A DNA stretch of 64,000 nt, taken from positions 62,001 through 126,000 of the forward strand of contig NZ_ASGZ01000064.1 of assembly GCF_000495475.1 (NCBI RefSeq), given 5' to 3'. The stretch's first letter is position 1. Every line of letters begins with the position of its first letter. The position numbers were made by a program, and so were the translations under genes. This DNA is from Candidatus Halobonum tyrrellensis G22. Its GTDB lineage: Archaea; Halobacteriota; Halobacteria; Halobacteriales; Haloferacaceae. A model generated the notes under the pieces. That model searched no databases. It was given only the letters and a program-made list of their open reading frames with translations, and had not been told where the DNA came from. This document shows positions 1-9,150 of this stretch, piece by piece.

Positions 1-54
1 CGCGGCCGGCGGTCGGGAGACTCCCGGCGGTGCGCCGTGGGCGACGGCCCGGCG

Positions 55-1344
55 TCAGCGCCCGTAGTCGACCGACCGCGCCTCCCCGTCGCGGTACACC
101 TCCGTCTCCGCCGGCCGGGTCCGCGCCACCGCCTCGCCGCGGTGGAGCACGAGCGTCCGCGGCGCGCGCGTCCGCAGGGCGTCGAACGGCGTCGGCGCGT
201 CGTAGACGACGAGCGACCCCTCCGCGCCCTCGGTGAGCCCGTAGTCGTCGTCGTCCACCCCGAACACCGCCGCGTTGGCGTCGGTCAGCATCTCCCACAG
301 CGTCGGCACGTCGCCGTGGCCGCTCATGTGCGCGTAGTGGAGCAGGATGAACGCCGCGTCGAGTTGGTCGGCGACGCCGTAGTGGTACCACGGGTCGAGC
401 ACCGAGTCGTGGCCGACGCCGACGGTCACCCCCGCCTCGCGGAGTTCGTCGACGCGGGTGTGTCCGCGCCGGCGCGGGTAGTCGTCGTACCGCCCCTGGA
501 GGACGATGTTGTCCGGCGGGTTGGTGACGACGGAGACGCCGGCCTCCGCGAGCAGCGAGCACACCTTCCGCGCGTACGCGTTGGGGTACGAGTGCATCGC
601 GGTGGCGTGGCTCGCGGTGACGCGGTCGCCGATCCCCCGCTTGAGAGCCTCGCTCGCGAGCGTCTCGGTGAACCGCGACCCGGGGTCGTCGGTCTCGTCG
701 ATGTGCAGGTCGACCGGCAGGCCGTGGCGTTCGGCGGCGTCCATCGCCACCTCGACGGCGGCGACGCCGTCCTCTCGGGTGTGTTCGTTGTGCGGGATGC
801 CCCCGACCACGTCGACGCCCATCCCGACCGCCTCGCGGAACAGGTCCTCGTGGCTCTCGTCGGTGAGGAGGCCGTCCTGGGGGAACGCGACCACTTGGAG
901 GTCGACTACGTCGGCCACCTCCTCGCGGAGTTCACACAGCGCCTCCACCCCGGTCAGGCTGGTCTCGGTCGTGTCGGCGTGCGTCCTGACGCGCGTGACG
1001 CCGTGGCTCACCAGCCACTGTATCGTCCGCGTCGCGCGCTCCTTCACCCCCTCCTTCGTCAGCGACTCCTTGCGGTCGGCCCAGATATCGATCCCCTCCG
1101 CGAGCGTCCCCGACTCGTTCCAGCGGGGGTCGCCCGCGGTCCCCGTCGCGTCGAGGTGGATGTGCGGTTCGGTGAGGCTCGGCGTCACCAGTCGACCCCC
1201 GGCGTCGTACCGGCGGTCGGCGGCGACGGCCGCCGGGTCGCTCTCCCCCGCGTCGCGGACCGCCTCGACCCGCCCCTCGGCTACCTCCACGTCCACGCGC
1301 CGGCCGTCGAGCGTGCGGGCGTCCCGCAGCAAGTACTCTCCCAT
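55..1344 (-). CDS. codA: cytosine deaminase (amidohydrolase superfamily)
   Basis: A 429-residue metal-dependent amidohydrolase that should convert cytosine to uracil and ammonia in the cytoplasm. Metal and catalytic residues appear at the positions known for Escherichia coli CodA: H61 and H63 in PHIHLD, H214 and E217 in DLHIDETDD, H246 in TASHATAMH and D313 in GHDSVLDPWY. The length is normal for the family. The ATG at 1344 directly precedes MGEYLLRDARTLDG, a typical amidohydrolase N-terminus. It is divergent from the cytosine permease gene, which supports cytosine as substrate over other amidohydrolase substrates. Substrate is inferred; the family is clear. Confidence 0.9.
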   Translation of the reverse strand: MGEYLLRDARTLDGRRVDVEVAEGRVEAVRDAGESDPAAVAADRRYDAGGRLVTPSLTEPHIHLDATGTAGDPRWNESGTLAEGIDIWADRKESLTKEGVKERATRTIQWLVSHGVTRVRTHADTTETSLTGVEALCELREEVADVVDLQVVAFPQDGLLTDESHEDLFREAVGMGVDVVGGIPHNEHTREDGVAAVEVAMDAAERHGLPVDLHIDETDDPGSRFTETLASEALKRGIGDRVTASHATAMHSYPNAYARKVCSLLAEAGVSVVTNPPDNIVLQGRYDDYPRRRGHTRVDELREAGVTVGVGHDSVLDPWYHYGVADQLDAAFILLHYAHMSGHGDVPTLWEMLTDANAAVFGVDDDDYGLTEGAEGSLVVYDAPTPFDALRTRAPRTLVLHRGEAVARTRPAETEVYRDGEARSVDYGR

Positions 1345-1404
1345 GCAGGCAGAGTCGCGGCCCGGGTGAAAACCCTGCCGTCCGCCGGCCGAGTTGACGC
1401 TTCC

Positions 1405-1414
1405 GATATTCTTA
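1405..1414 (+). promoter_or_regulatory. probable TATA box of codB
   Basis: The AT-rich stretch gatattctta stands out in the short divergent spacer between codA and codB. A start site about 25 nt downstream would give a short leader before the ATG at 1451. Confidence 0.4.
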
Positions 1415-1450
1415 TGCTCCGAGCTGCGGGCATCCGCACGTCACCAGAGA

Positions 1451-2836
1451 ATGTCGTCACAAACGTCCTCGGAACGGTTGAAACGGTTCGTGTTCGGGCG
1501 TTCGGAACTCGACGACCCCGACTGGCCGGTCGACCACGTCCCCGAGAGCGAGCGGCGGGGGCTGTGGAGCATCTCGGCGGTGCTGTTGGGGTTCGTCTTC
1601 TTCGCCGGCACCATCTACGCCGGCGCGGAGGTTGGCACCGCCGTCGGGTTCGGGCGGATGCTCGGCGCGATGGGGGTTGGGTACGCCATCCTCGGTGCGT
1701 ACGTGGCGACCCTCTGTGCGATCGGCGCGAAGGCCGGACTGACGACGGTACTGCTCTCGCGGTACACGTTCGGCCGCCTCGGCGCGAAGTGGGCGGACCT
1801 CCTCCTCGGCGGGACGCAGGTGGGCTGGTTCGCGGCGACCATCCCGATGGTCGCCGAACCGACGGCGCGCTTCTTCGGTGTCGACACGCCGACGTGGGTG
1901 GCCGCGCTGATCCTCGCGTGGGGCGTGCTCCACCTCGCGACGGCGTACGTCGGCTACGATGGGATGGAACTGCTCTCGAAGGTGGCGGTTCCCGCGCTCG
2001 TCGTCACCGGTCTGCTCTCGATGGGTATCGCCCTCGGCGACGTCGGCGGGTTCGACGGCCTGTTCGGCGGCGGGACCAACGAGATGGCGTTCGGCGCGGC
2101 CGTGACCGTCGTCGTCGGCACGTTCATCAGCGGCGGGACGCAGGCGCCCAACTGGGCGCGGTTCGCACGGAACGGCCGAGTCGGCTTCTGGGCCGGCCTG
2201 GTCGCCTTCCTCCTCGGGAACGGCTTCCTCTTCTTCAGCGGCGCGGTCGGCGGCGCGGCGTACGACGTGACGCCCGCGGGCGACCTCTACGCGGTGCTCG
2301 CGGCGCAGGGACTCGCGGCGCTCGGGCTGGTCGCGCTGATACTCAACATCTGGACCACGAACGACAACACCGCCTACGCGTTCGGCGTCGCCGGCAGCGA
2401 GGCGTTCGACTACGGCCGCAAGCGCCCGTTCGTGCTCGCGGGCGGCGCCGTCGGTATCCTCCTCGCGCTCACCGGCGTCGCCGACGCGCTCGTGCCGTAC
2501 CTCAACCTGCTGGGCCAGTACGTCCCCCCGCTCGGCGGGGTGATCATCGCCGACTTCCTGCTCTGCTGGCGGCTGGAGATCCCGCGGATGGAGGACGTCG
2601 AGTTCGCCCCGCTGCGCGTCTCCGCGCTCGCGGGCTACGTCGTCGGCTGTGCGGTCGCCGCGCTCACCGCCGGGTCGCTCGTCCCCGGCGTCGCGCTCCC
2701 CGAACTCTTCCCCGGGGTCGCGTCGCTCAACGGGCTGGTCGCGTCGGTGGTCGTCCACACCGTCCTCTACTACGGGCTGGAACGCCGCGGGCTGCTCGGC
2801 GGTCACGACGTCGCCGACGACGCCGACTACTGCTGA
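1451..2836 (+). CDS. codB: cytosine permease, NCS1 family
   Basis: A 461-residue polytopic membrane protein of the nucleobase:cation symporter-1 family, expected to import cytosine. About twelve hydrophobic segments alternate with short loops from residue 35 to the C-terminus. Family-like stretches include VGWFAATIPM and the polar loop GTFISGGTQAPNWARFAR. The ATG at 1451 (MSSQTSS) is preferred to an upstream in-frame ATG at 1394, because the upstream 19 residues are not family-like and a TATA-like element lies between the two. It is divergent from codA, making a cytosine uptake and deamination pair. A hydroxymethylpyrimidine or purine NCS1 carrier is possible but less likely in this setting. 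Confidence 0.88.
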   Translation: MSSQTSSERLKRFVFGRSELDDPDWPVDHVPESERRGLWSISAVLLGFVFFAGTIYAGAEVGTAVGFGRMLGAMGVGYAILGAYVATLCAIGAKAGLTTVLLSRYTFGRLGAKWADLLLGGTQVGWFAATIPMVAEPTARFFGVDTPTWVAALILAWGVLHLATAYVGYDGMELLSKVAVPALVVTGLLSMGIALGDVGGFDGLFGGGTNEMAFGAAVTVVVGTFISGGTQAPNWARFARNGRVGFWAGLVAFLLGNGFLFFSGAVGGAAYDVTPAGDLYAVLAAQGLAALGLVALILNIWTTNDNTAYAFGVAGSEAFDYGRKRPFVLAGGAVGILLALTGVADALVPYLNLLGQYVPPLGGVIIADFLLCWRLEIPRMEDVEFAPLRVSALAGYVVGCAVAALTAGSLVPGVALPELFPGVASLNGLVASVVVHTVLYYGLERRGLLGGHDVADDADYC

Positions 2837-2869
2837 GTCGACCCCCGGCGTCGGCGGACCCCGCTCGGC

Positions 2870-4186
2870 TCACTCCTCGCCCGCTCCGCCCGCCGCGTCC
2901 GGACGGTCGGTGCCCCCGCTCCCGGCTCGGGAGGGTTCGTCCATCCGGTAGCCGACGACCGCTGCGGCGAGGCTCGCGGCCGCCAACACGCCGAGCGCCG
3001 GGTCGAACGCCCCGGCGTAGTCGTACGCCGCCCCGACCGAGAACGGCCCGAGGAACCCGCCCACCTCGCCGACGGTGAATATCAGCCCGGTGGCCACCGC
3101 GGTCAGCCCCGGGCCGATCCCCGCCAACTCGATCGGGATCGCCCGCACGAGCGGCGACAGCCCGCCGATGGCGAACACGCCGACGAGCGCGAGCGAGGCG
3201 GACAGCGTCCACACCGACCCGGCGAACACCAGCCCCACGAGTCCGGCCGCGCCCGCGACGCCGCAGACCATGATCGGGTAGCGGCGCGTGCCGTACCGGT
3301 CGGAGAGTGCGGGAACGACCACGATGCCGACGACCCGGACGAGGACGAACGCGCTGGTCAGCGCGCCCGCAAGCGCCGCGGGCACCCCCCGCTCGTCGAG
3401 GATGGCGGGGAGCCAGTTCGACAGCCCGTGGCTGATGAACAACTGGGCCGTCCCGACCACCACCACGAGCAGCAGCCCGCGGTGGGTGACCACCTGACGG
3501 AGGTCGCTCCCCATCGACGCGAGCGTGAACGCCCGGCCGTCGTCGGTCTCCGAGAAGTGGTCGACCCGGCCCCAGAGTCGGCCCGAGACGACCAGCCAGA
3601 CGAGCGCGAACGCCGCGACGAACCCGCCGGTGTAGCGGAAGAACTCCTGCCAGCCGGCGACCCGCGGGTCGACCAGCGGCCGTGCGACCGCGAACACCGT
3701 CGCGTTGCCGAGCGTCGCGCCGACGGTGTACACCGACGACATCGACCCGGCGCGCCCGGCGGGGAACAGCTCCGAGACCAGTTTCGGCAGCCCGAACGTG
3801 ACCGCGGTGCCGCCGACGCCCAACAGGAGGGTGGCGGCAACGAGCGTCCCGAACCCCGTCGCGACGCCCCGGAGGACGTGCGCCACGCCGATCACGAACA
3901 GCCCCGCGCCGAGCGCGCGCCGCGACCCGAGCCGGTCGATGGCGAGCCCCGACACCAGCGCCAGCGGGACGTAACTCAACTGGACCGCGCCGGTGACGAC
4001 GCCCGCCTGGGTCCCCGACAGCCCCAGCCCCTCCATCACCGGGACGAGGTACGCCGCCAACGAGAACCACGCGAACGTGTACAGGAAGTAGCCCGCGCTG
4101 GCGAGACCGAGCAGGACGTACGACCCGGCGGACACCTCGCGTTCCCGGTCCCGCTCGCGGGCGGCCTCCTCGGCCGCTCCGGTCAC
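2870..4186 (-). CDS. MFS transporter
   Basis: A 438-residue major facilitator with about twelve hydrophobic segments. It belongs to the broad nitrate/cyanate/aromatic-acid type, with loop motif AIDRLGSRRA after TM2 and SDRYGTRRYP in the second half. The GTG at 4186 is chosen because a good ribosome-binding site (gggagg) lies 5 nt upstream; reading further upstream gives Arg/His-rich sequence unlike any transporter. It converges with codB, with 33 nt between stops. Substrate cannot be read from sequence; the neighbourhood suggests a nucleobase, a breakdown product or a sugar acid. Confidence 0.82.
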   Translation of the reverse strand: MTGAAEEAARERDREREVSAGSYVLLGLASAGYFLYTFAWFSLAAYLVPVMEGLGLSGTQAGVVTGAVQLSYVPLALVSGLAIDRLGSRRALGAGLFVIGVAHVLRGVATGFGTLVAATLLLGVGGTAVTFGLPKLVSELFPAGRAGSMSSVYTVGATLGNATVFAVARPLVDPRVAGWQEFFRYTGGFVAAFALVWLVVSGRLWGRVDHFSETDDGRAFTLASMGSDLRQVVTHRGLLLVVVVGTAQLFISHGLSNWLPAILDERGVPAALAGALTSAFVLVRVVGIVVVPALSDRYGTRRYPIMVCGVAGAAGLVGLVFAGSVWTLSASLALVGVFAIGGLSPLVRAIPIELAGIGPGLTAVATGLIFTVGEVGGFLGPFSVGAAYDYAGAFDPALGVLAAASLAAAVVGYRMDEPSRAGSGGTDRPDAAGGAGEE

Positions 4187-4443
4187 GCCAACCTCCCGTC
4201 GGGGCGGCCCGCTCGCTCGACTCTTCTGCCTCCGAACCCCGGCGGGGCGGAACCGAACCGGCCGACGGGCGGGGGGCGGGCGGGCGCGCGGTCGTCGCGC
4301 GTGCGGTGCACGCTCGGTGCCTCGGACGGGTGGGTGATAGGTGCTGAGGTCTCGGCGTTTACGACGGGCGTCGGCCGAGGGGGCCGCCCCCCGTCGACCC
4401 CCGGTCGAGAGCGGGGCGGGTCGACCGCCCTCGGACCGCCCCG

Positions 4444-7400
4444 TTACTCGGTCGTCCCGCCGGGCAGGTCGACCGTGATTGTGTGCTCGCCGGGACCGAA
4501 CGTCTCGGTGGTCGCCCCCAGGAGTTCCTGTTCGTCGGCGGTGCTCGCGGAGAACTCCTCGCCGGGCATCGAGTAGGTGACCAGCGAGAGCGTCATCTCG
4601 TCGCAGTCGTCGGCGACGGTGAACGTGACGCTCGCGGTGCCGTCGTCGTGTTCGCGGATGTGGCCGTAGTCGAGACAGTCGCGGATCTCCGCGCTCGGCC
4701 ACGCGGTGTCCTTCTCCGTGATACCCTCGTCGGCCGACCCGAACGCGAACCGCATCAGCCGGTCCTGCTCGGCGTACAGCCCATCTTCACCGAGTTCTTC
4801 GATCGGTTCGCCCGCGGCGAAGTCCACCTGATACCCGGTCGGGCCGAAGTCGACCCACTCGCGCGGGAGGCGACGCTTGCCGAGTTCCATCGGCGACGCG
4901 CCGTCGTCGCCCGCGCCGCCGAACGGCCGGAGACCGACGAGGAACGTCATCGGCTCGGGCTGGACCTGGTACTGCGGCAGCGGCGGCTGGGGCGTCCCGC
5001 CGACGCCCGTGACCGCGTGGTCGAGGTGGACCGTCGTGACGCCCTCCTTGGGTTCGAGTTCGGAGACGTGCTCCGCTTCGGCCAGGTTGTCGTAGCCGTT
5101 GAGGTTGACGTGGACGTCGGGGTGGCCGAACGACGCCAGCCCGACGCCGTCGTCGTTCGACAGCGCCGCCCACCGGGTGTCGGCCTTGTTGCCGTTGTCC
5201 GATGGCGGCTGGTAGGGGACGAACTGGTCGTCGACCGTCCCCTCGTAGACGCCGACTTCGGCGCCCCACTTCCGGTCGGGGTACGTCTCGTGTGGACCCC
5301 GACCGTACCACGAGAACTGCCCGAGACCGTCGGGTACGTCCATCGCGACGCCCACCCGCGGCAGCCAGTAGCTGATCGCGTCCACGAGCGACTCGGTCGG
5401 CTCGACGTCGACGCCGAGGAGGACGTCGCCGCTCCCGAACAGTTTGTAGCGGTACTCGGTCCGGAAGCCGGCGTCGCTCCCCGACCCGGTCACGAGACTC
5501 TCGACGGCGACGTGGACCACCGACTCGCCGGCGCGTTCCACCTCGAGTGACTCCACCTCGTGTTCGAGGTCGTCGAGACCGACGTCGTACCACTCGTTCG
5601 ACTCCGCGGCGCCCCAGCTCTGGATCTCGTTTTGGATCGGCGGCCGGAAGAACTCCAGTTGCGGGCCGTCCGCGACGACTTCGGTCCCGCCGTACGTCGC
5701 CGACGAGAGCGTCCCGCGCTCGCGGTCGAACGCGTACTCGAACCCGTCGCCCGAGACGGCGACCGCGTCGCCGGCGTCGTCGACCGACAGCGCGGCCATT
5801 CCCTCGACCGACACCGTCGACGGCTCGGGCACCTCGAACGGCACCTCCATCTGCTCGAACGCGACCTGGTGGCCCGCGTCCGCCCACCGCGTGTCCTCGG
5901 TGGTGGTAAAGCGGAGCGTGAGCCAGTAGTCCACGCCGGGTTCCGGATCCGGCCGGTCGAACGGCACGGTGACCTCCGCGCTCTCGCCGGGCGCGATATC
6001 GGGCGAGAGCGACCCCGACTGGACCACCTCGTCGTCGGCGGCGAGTTCCCACGACCCGTCGAGCGCGTCGAGGTTCGCGAAGTCGAGGTGGTTCGTCACC
6101 GTGACCGTCCCCGCGACGAGGTCCGCGGGCACGACGCCGACCGGCTGGTGGCTCTTCTTCAACTCCTGGAGGCTGGGCTGGGGCGTCCGGTCCTCGAAGA
6201 CGACGCCGTTGAGACAGAACGGGTTGCCGTCGTAGAAGCGTTCGACCGCCGGCTCCCCGTCGGATCCGGCGCGGTCGCGGTACACCGCCTGGTCGACCCA
6301 GTCCCAGACGAACCCGCCCTGGAACCGGTCGTACTCCTCGAACCGGCGGAACTCCTCGCGGGTGCCGTACTCGTCGAACTCGAGCCAGAGCACGGCGCCG
6401 TCGGACGGCGACGTCGCCTCGGCCGCGGATGCGACCTCCGACGCCGACAGCGCGCGGTCGTACACCCGGGCCTGACTCACCGTCGCGTCCGCGTAGCGGT
6501 TCGCCTCGGCGTTGTAGCCGACGGTGAGCGGGTAGCTGTACTCCTCCGGCTTGAGCGTCGTCGCGTCGTGAGCCGTCTCGCCGACGAGTTCGCCGTCGAC
6601 GAACAGCCGCAGCGTCGAGTCGGTGGCGACGCCCGCCACGTCGTGATAGCCCTCCGACCAGCCGTCCGGTACGGGGACGTTGAGCGTCTGCCACGAGTTC
6701 TCGCGGTCGTAGACGAAGAACTGGAGTTGCGGCTCGGGGTCCCCGGGCACGATCTTGAGCGCGTACTGGCGGTCGCCGCGCGCGACGTACGGGTCGTCGT
6801 CGTCGGTCGCGGGGTCGGCGACGCGCGCCCACACGGTGAACCCGGGTTCGTCGAAGTCGAGGCTGTCGTTTCGTCCGACGTCGACGTAGCCGTCGTTGTC
6901 GAACGCGACCGCGCCGTCGTCCTCGTCGAGTATCTCGGGGTCGCCCACGACGGTCCCGTCGTTGCCCGCGGCCGACGCGTCGGCGAACACCGTCTCGGTC
7001 ACCGTCCGGTGGTCGGGCTGGGCCCACTCCCAGAAGTCGTGGAACAGGCCGCCGCTGTTGCCCATCGCGTGGGCGTACTCGCCCATGATGATCGGCTCAC
7101 CCTCGGGGTCGGCGTCGATGGCGGCGCGCATCGCGTCGGGCGCCGGGTAGCGCGGCCCGGCGATCGGCGAGTACTCCGCGGTGCCGCCGAACCCGCCGCC
7201 GAAGCCGTCGGCGTTGTCCTGGTGGTAGAGGAACCGGGTGGGGTCGACTCCCTTCCCCGCGTCGCCGTCGCCGTCCTCGTCCTCGCCGGTGACGTACTCC
7301 GCCATCTCGTAGTGGACGTCGTGGAGGCCCGCCTCGTTGCCCGTGCTCCACGTGAAGATGGACGGCCGGTTCTTCTCCGACTGGACCATCCGGCGGAACC

Positions 7401-8919
7401 GCTCGAACGCCTGGGCGTCCCACGCGTCGGTCTCGCCCAGCAGGTTCGTGTTCCAGTGGGTCTCGACGTTGATCTCGTCTTGGACGTAGAGGCCGTACTC
7501 GTCGGCGAGGTAGTACGTCGACGGGTCGTTGGGGTAGTGGGAACACCGGAACGAGTTGACGTTGTGCGACTTCATCAACTCGAAGTCCTCCATCACCGTC
7601 TCCAGCGGGACGTGCCGGCCGTGCTCGGGGTGGTGTTCGTGTTTGTTCACCCCCCGGATGTCAACCGGCTGGCCGTTGACCCGGAACTGGTCGTCGGCGA
7701 TGGAGAACTCGCGGAAGCCCACGGGTTCGAACATCGCCTCGGCGGTCGACACCGACCCGCCGGTCCCGTTCTCGCCCGGCGCGAGGTGTTCGAGCACGAG
7801 CGTGTACAGCGTCGGCGTCTCCGCCGTCCACGTGTCGGGGTCCGATACCGGCGCGCTCGTCGAGAGCGTCGCGCCGTCCGGACCGACGGTCGCCGACGCC
7901 TCGAACGTGGTCACCTCGGCGCCGTCGTCGTCGAAGAGGTGACCCCGAACGGTGTGAGACCCCTGTGCCGACCCGGTGTAGTTGGCGAGTTCGGCGTCGA
8001 CGCGGAGGGTGGCGTCCTCGTAGTCGTCGTCGAGGTCCGTCCGGACGAAGAAGTCGCGGAGGCGGACCTGCGGCGTCGAGTAGAGGTACACCGACCGGTA
8101 GATGCCCGAAAAGCGGAACATGTCCTGCGTCTCGAGCGCCTCGCCGTCGGAGAACCGGTACACCTGGACGGTGAGGCTGTGCTCGGAGCCGGCGGCGACG
8201 TAGTCGGTCAGGTCGAACTCCGCGGCCGTCATCGACCCCTGGTTGTAGCCGACGTACTCGCCGTCGACCCAGAGGAAGAACGCCTGCTTGACCCCTTCGA
8301 AGTTGACGAACGTCCGCCGGCCGTCCCAGTCGTCGGGCACCGAGAACGTCCGCCGGTACGTCCCGACCGGGTTGTAGTCGTCCGGGACCTGTGGGGGCGT
8401 GGTGTTCGTCGCCCGGTCGAGCCCCTCCCACGTCAACTGCGTGTTCCGGTAGACGTACTCGTCGTACCCCTCGGTCTGCCAGCAACTGGGGACGGTGATG
8501 GTGTCCCAGTCGGTCGAGGCGTACGAGTCGGGGACGGCCGCGGGGCGAGGGTGGAACGCGAACGCCCACTCGCCGTTCAGCGACCGAAAGCGGTCCGACT
8601 CGCCCAGCCGGCTTTCGAGCGCCGTAAACGGGGTGTTGGCCTCCCGGGCGGCCGTCACCGAGTCGAACGGGACCGCGGTGTGGACGCGCGGCGGCTCCTG
8701 GTTCTCCGCGAACGTCGTCGGCTCCTCGATGTAGGCGGCGAGGTTCGACACCGCGCCGGGGCCGTCAGAGGTGGTAGGCGCCGCGGCCGCCGGCCGGGAG
8801 GCTGACGCCGTCGTCACCCCCGCCAGCCCGCCGAACCCGGCCGCCTTGAGGAATCTGCGTCGGTTCGTCTCGATCGCTCGGTTCGTCCCGTCCGCCGAGT
8901 CGCGTTGGTTCCGTGTCAC
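4444..8919 (-). CDS. Tat-exported GH2 beta-galactosidase with inserted LamG-like domain
   Basis: A 1491-residue glycoside hydrolase of family 2, LacZ type. A Tat signal (NRRRFLKAAGFGG) is followed by an Ala-rich segment, so it should act outside the cell. Order: jelly-roll sugar-binding domain (FRSLNGEWAF, near residue 100), immunoglobulin-like domain, TIM barrel with acid/base E529 in TGNEAG and nucleophile E614 in GEYAHAMGNS, then a beta-galactosidase small-chain-like C-terminus. About 210 residues (roughly 640-850) resembling a concanavalin/LamG fold interrupt the barrel between GNSGGLFHDFWEW and GGFVWDWVDQ, which are nearly contiguous in LacZ. The GTG at 8919 puts the twin Arg about 20 residues in; a GTG at 8985 is an alternative. 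beta-Galactosidase is the best guess. Confidence 0.88.
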   Translation of the reverse strand: MTRNQRDSADGTNRAIETNRRRFLKAAGFGGLAGVTTASASRPAAAAPTTSDGPGAVSNLAAYIEEPTTFAENQEPPRVHTAVPFDSVTAAREANTPFTALESRLGESDRFRSLNGEWAFAFHPRPAAVPDSYASTDWDTITVPSCWQTEGYDEYVYRNTQLTWEGLDRATNTTPPQVPDDYNPVGTYRRTFSVPDDWDGRRTFVNFEGVKQAFFLWVDGEYVGYNQGSMTAAEFDLTDYVAAGSEHSLTVQVYRFSDGEALETQDMFRFSGIYRSVYLYSTPQVRLRDFFVRTDLDDDYEDATLRVDAELANYTGSAQGSHTVRGHLFDDDGAEVTTFEASATVGPDGATLSTSAPVSDPDTWTAETPTLYTLVLEHLAPGENGTGGSVSTAEAMFEPVGFREFSIADDQFRVNGQPVDIRGVNKHEHHPEHGRHVPLETVMEDFELMKSHNVNSFRCSHYPNDPSTYYLADEYGLYVQDEINVETHWNTNLLGETDAWDAQAFERFRRMVQSEKNRPSIFTWSTGNEAGLHDVHYEMAEYVTGEDEDGDGDAGKGVDPTRFLYHQDNADGFGGGFGGTAEYSPIAGPRYPAPDAMRAAIDADPEGEPIIMGEYAHAMGNSGGLFHDFWEWAQPDHRTVTETVFADASAAGNDGTVVGDPEILDEDDGAVAFDNDGYVDVGRNDSLDFDEPGFTVWARVADPATDDDDPYVARGDRQYALKIVPGDPEPQLQFFVYDRENSWQTLNVPVPDGWSEGYHDVAGVATDSTLRLFVDGELVGETAHDATTLKPEEYSYPLTVGYNAEANRYADATVSQARVYDRALSASEVASAAEATSPSDGAVLWLEFDEYGTREEFRRFEEYDRFQGGFVWDWVDQAVYRDRAGSDGEPAVERFYDGNPFCLNGVVFEDRTPQPSLQELKKSHQPVGVVPADLVAGTVTVTNHLDFANLDALDGSWELAADDEVVQSGSLSPDIAPGESAEVTVPFDRPDPEPGVDYWLTLRFTTTEDTRWADAGHQVAFEQMEVPFEVPEPSTVSVEGMAALSVDDAGDAVAVSGDGFEYAFDRERGTLSSATYGGTEVVADGPQLEFFRPPIQNEIQSWGAAESNEWYDVGLDDLEHEVESLEVERAGESVVHVAVESLVTGSGSDAGFRTEYRYKLFGSGDVLLGVDVEPTESLVDAISYWLPRVGVAMDVPDGLGQFSWYGRGPHETYPDRKWGAEVGVYEGTVDDQFVPYQPPSDNGNKADTRWAALSNDDGVGLASFGHPDVHVNLNGYDNLAEAEHVSELEPKEGVTTVHLDHAVTGVGGTPQPPLPQYQVQPEPMTFLVGLRPFGGAGDDGASPMELGKRRLPREWVDFGPTGYQVDFAAGEPIEELGEDGLYAEQDRLMRFAFGSADEGITEKDTAWPSAEIRDCLDYGHIREHDDGTASVTFTVADDCDEMTLSLVTYSMPGEEFSASTADEQELLGATTETFGPGEHTITVDLPGGTTE

Positions 8920-9150
8920 GGTTGGTCCGTGTGACGCGTTCACGCCACGCCGACACGTGCTCGCGGCGTGCACTTGAACGTACACGAAAGATGTGAGATA
9001 TCCGGTACCGGTGGCTTGGAGAACGGGGTGTTCGGCGGCGCCGATCGACCGACTTAACGGTTGTGGATCCTCGGGGTGTCACCCGTCACCGTCGACGCCC
9101 GCGCGACTCGCGTCCGACCCGACTGCGACCGTCAGCTACGCCGTCGGACT

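Noticed and set aside
37-3078. A plus-strand frame of about 1000 codons over codA and codB
   Set aside because: It crosses two well-recognised genes and a promoter region and has a non-haloarchaeal, Arg-rich composition.
5560-8805. A very long plus-strand open frame opposite the GH2 gene
   Set aside because: It is an antisense shadow caused by high GC and codon bias. It is Arg/Val-rich and shows no family motif, while the minus strand encodes a clear GH2 enzyme.
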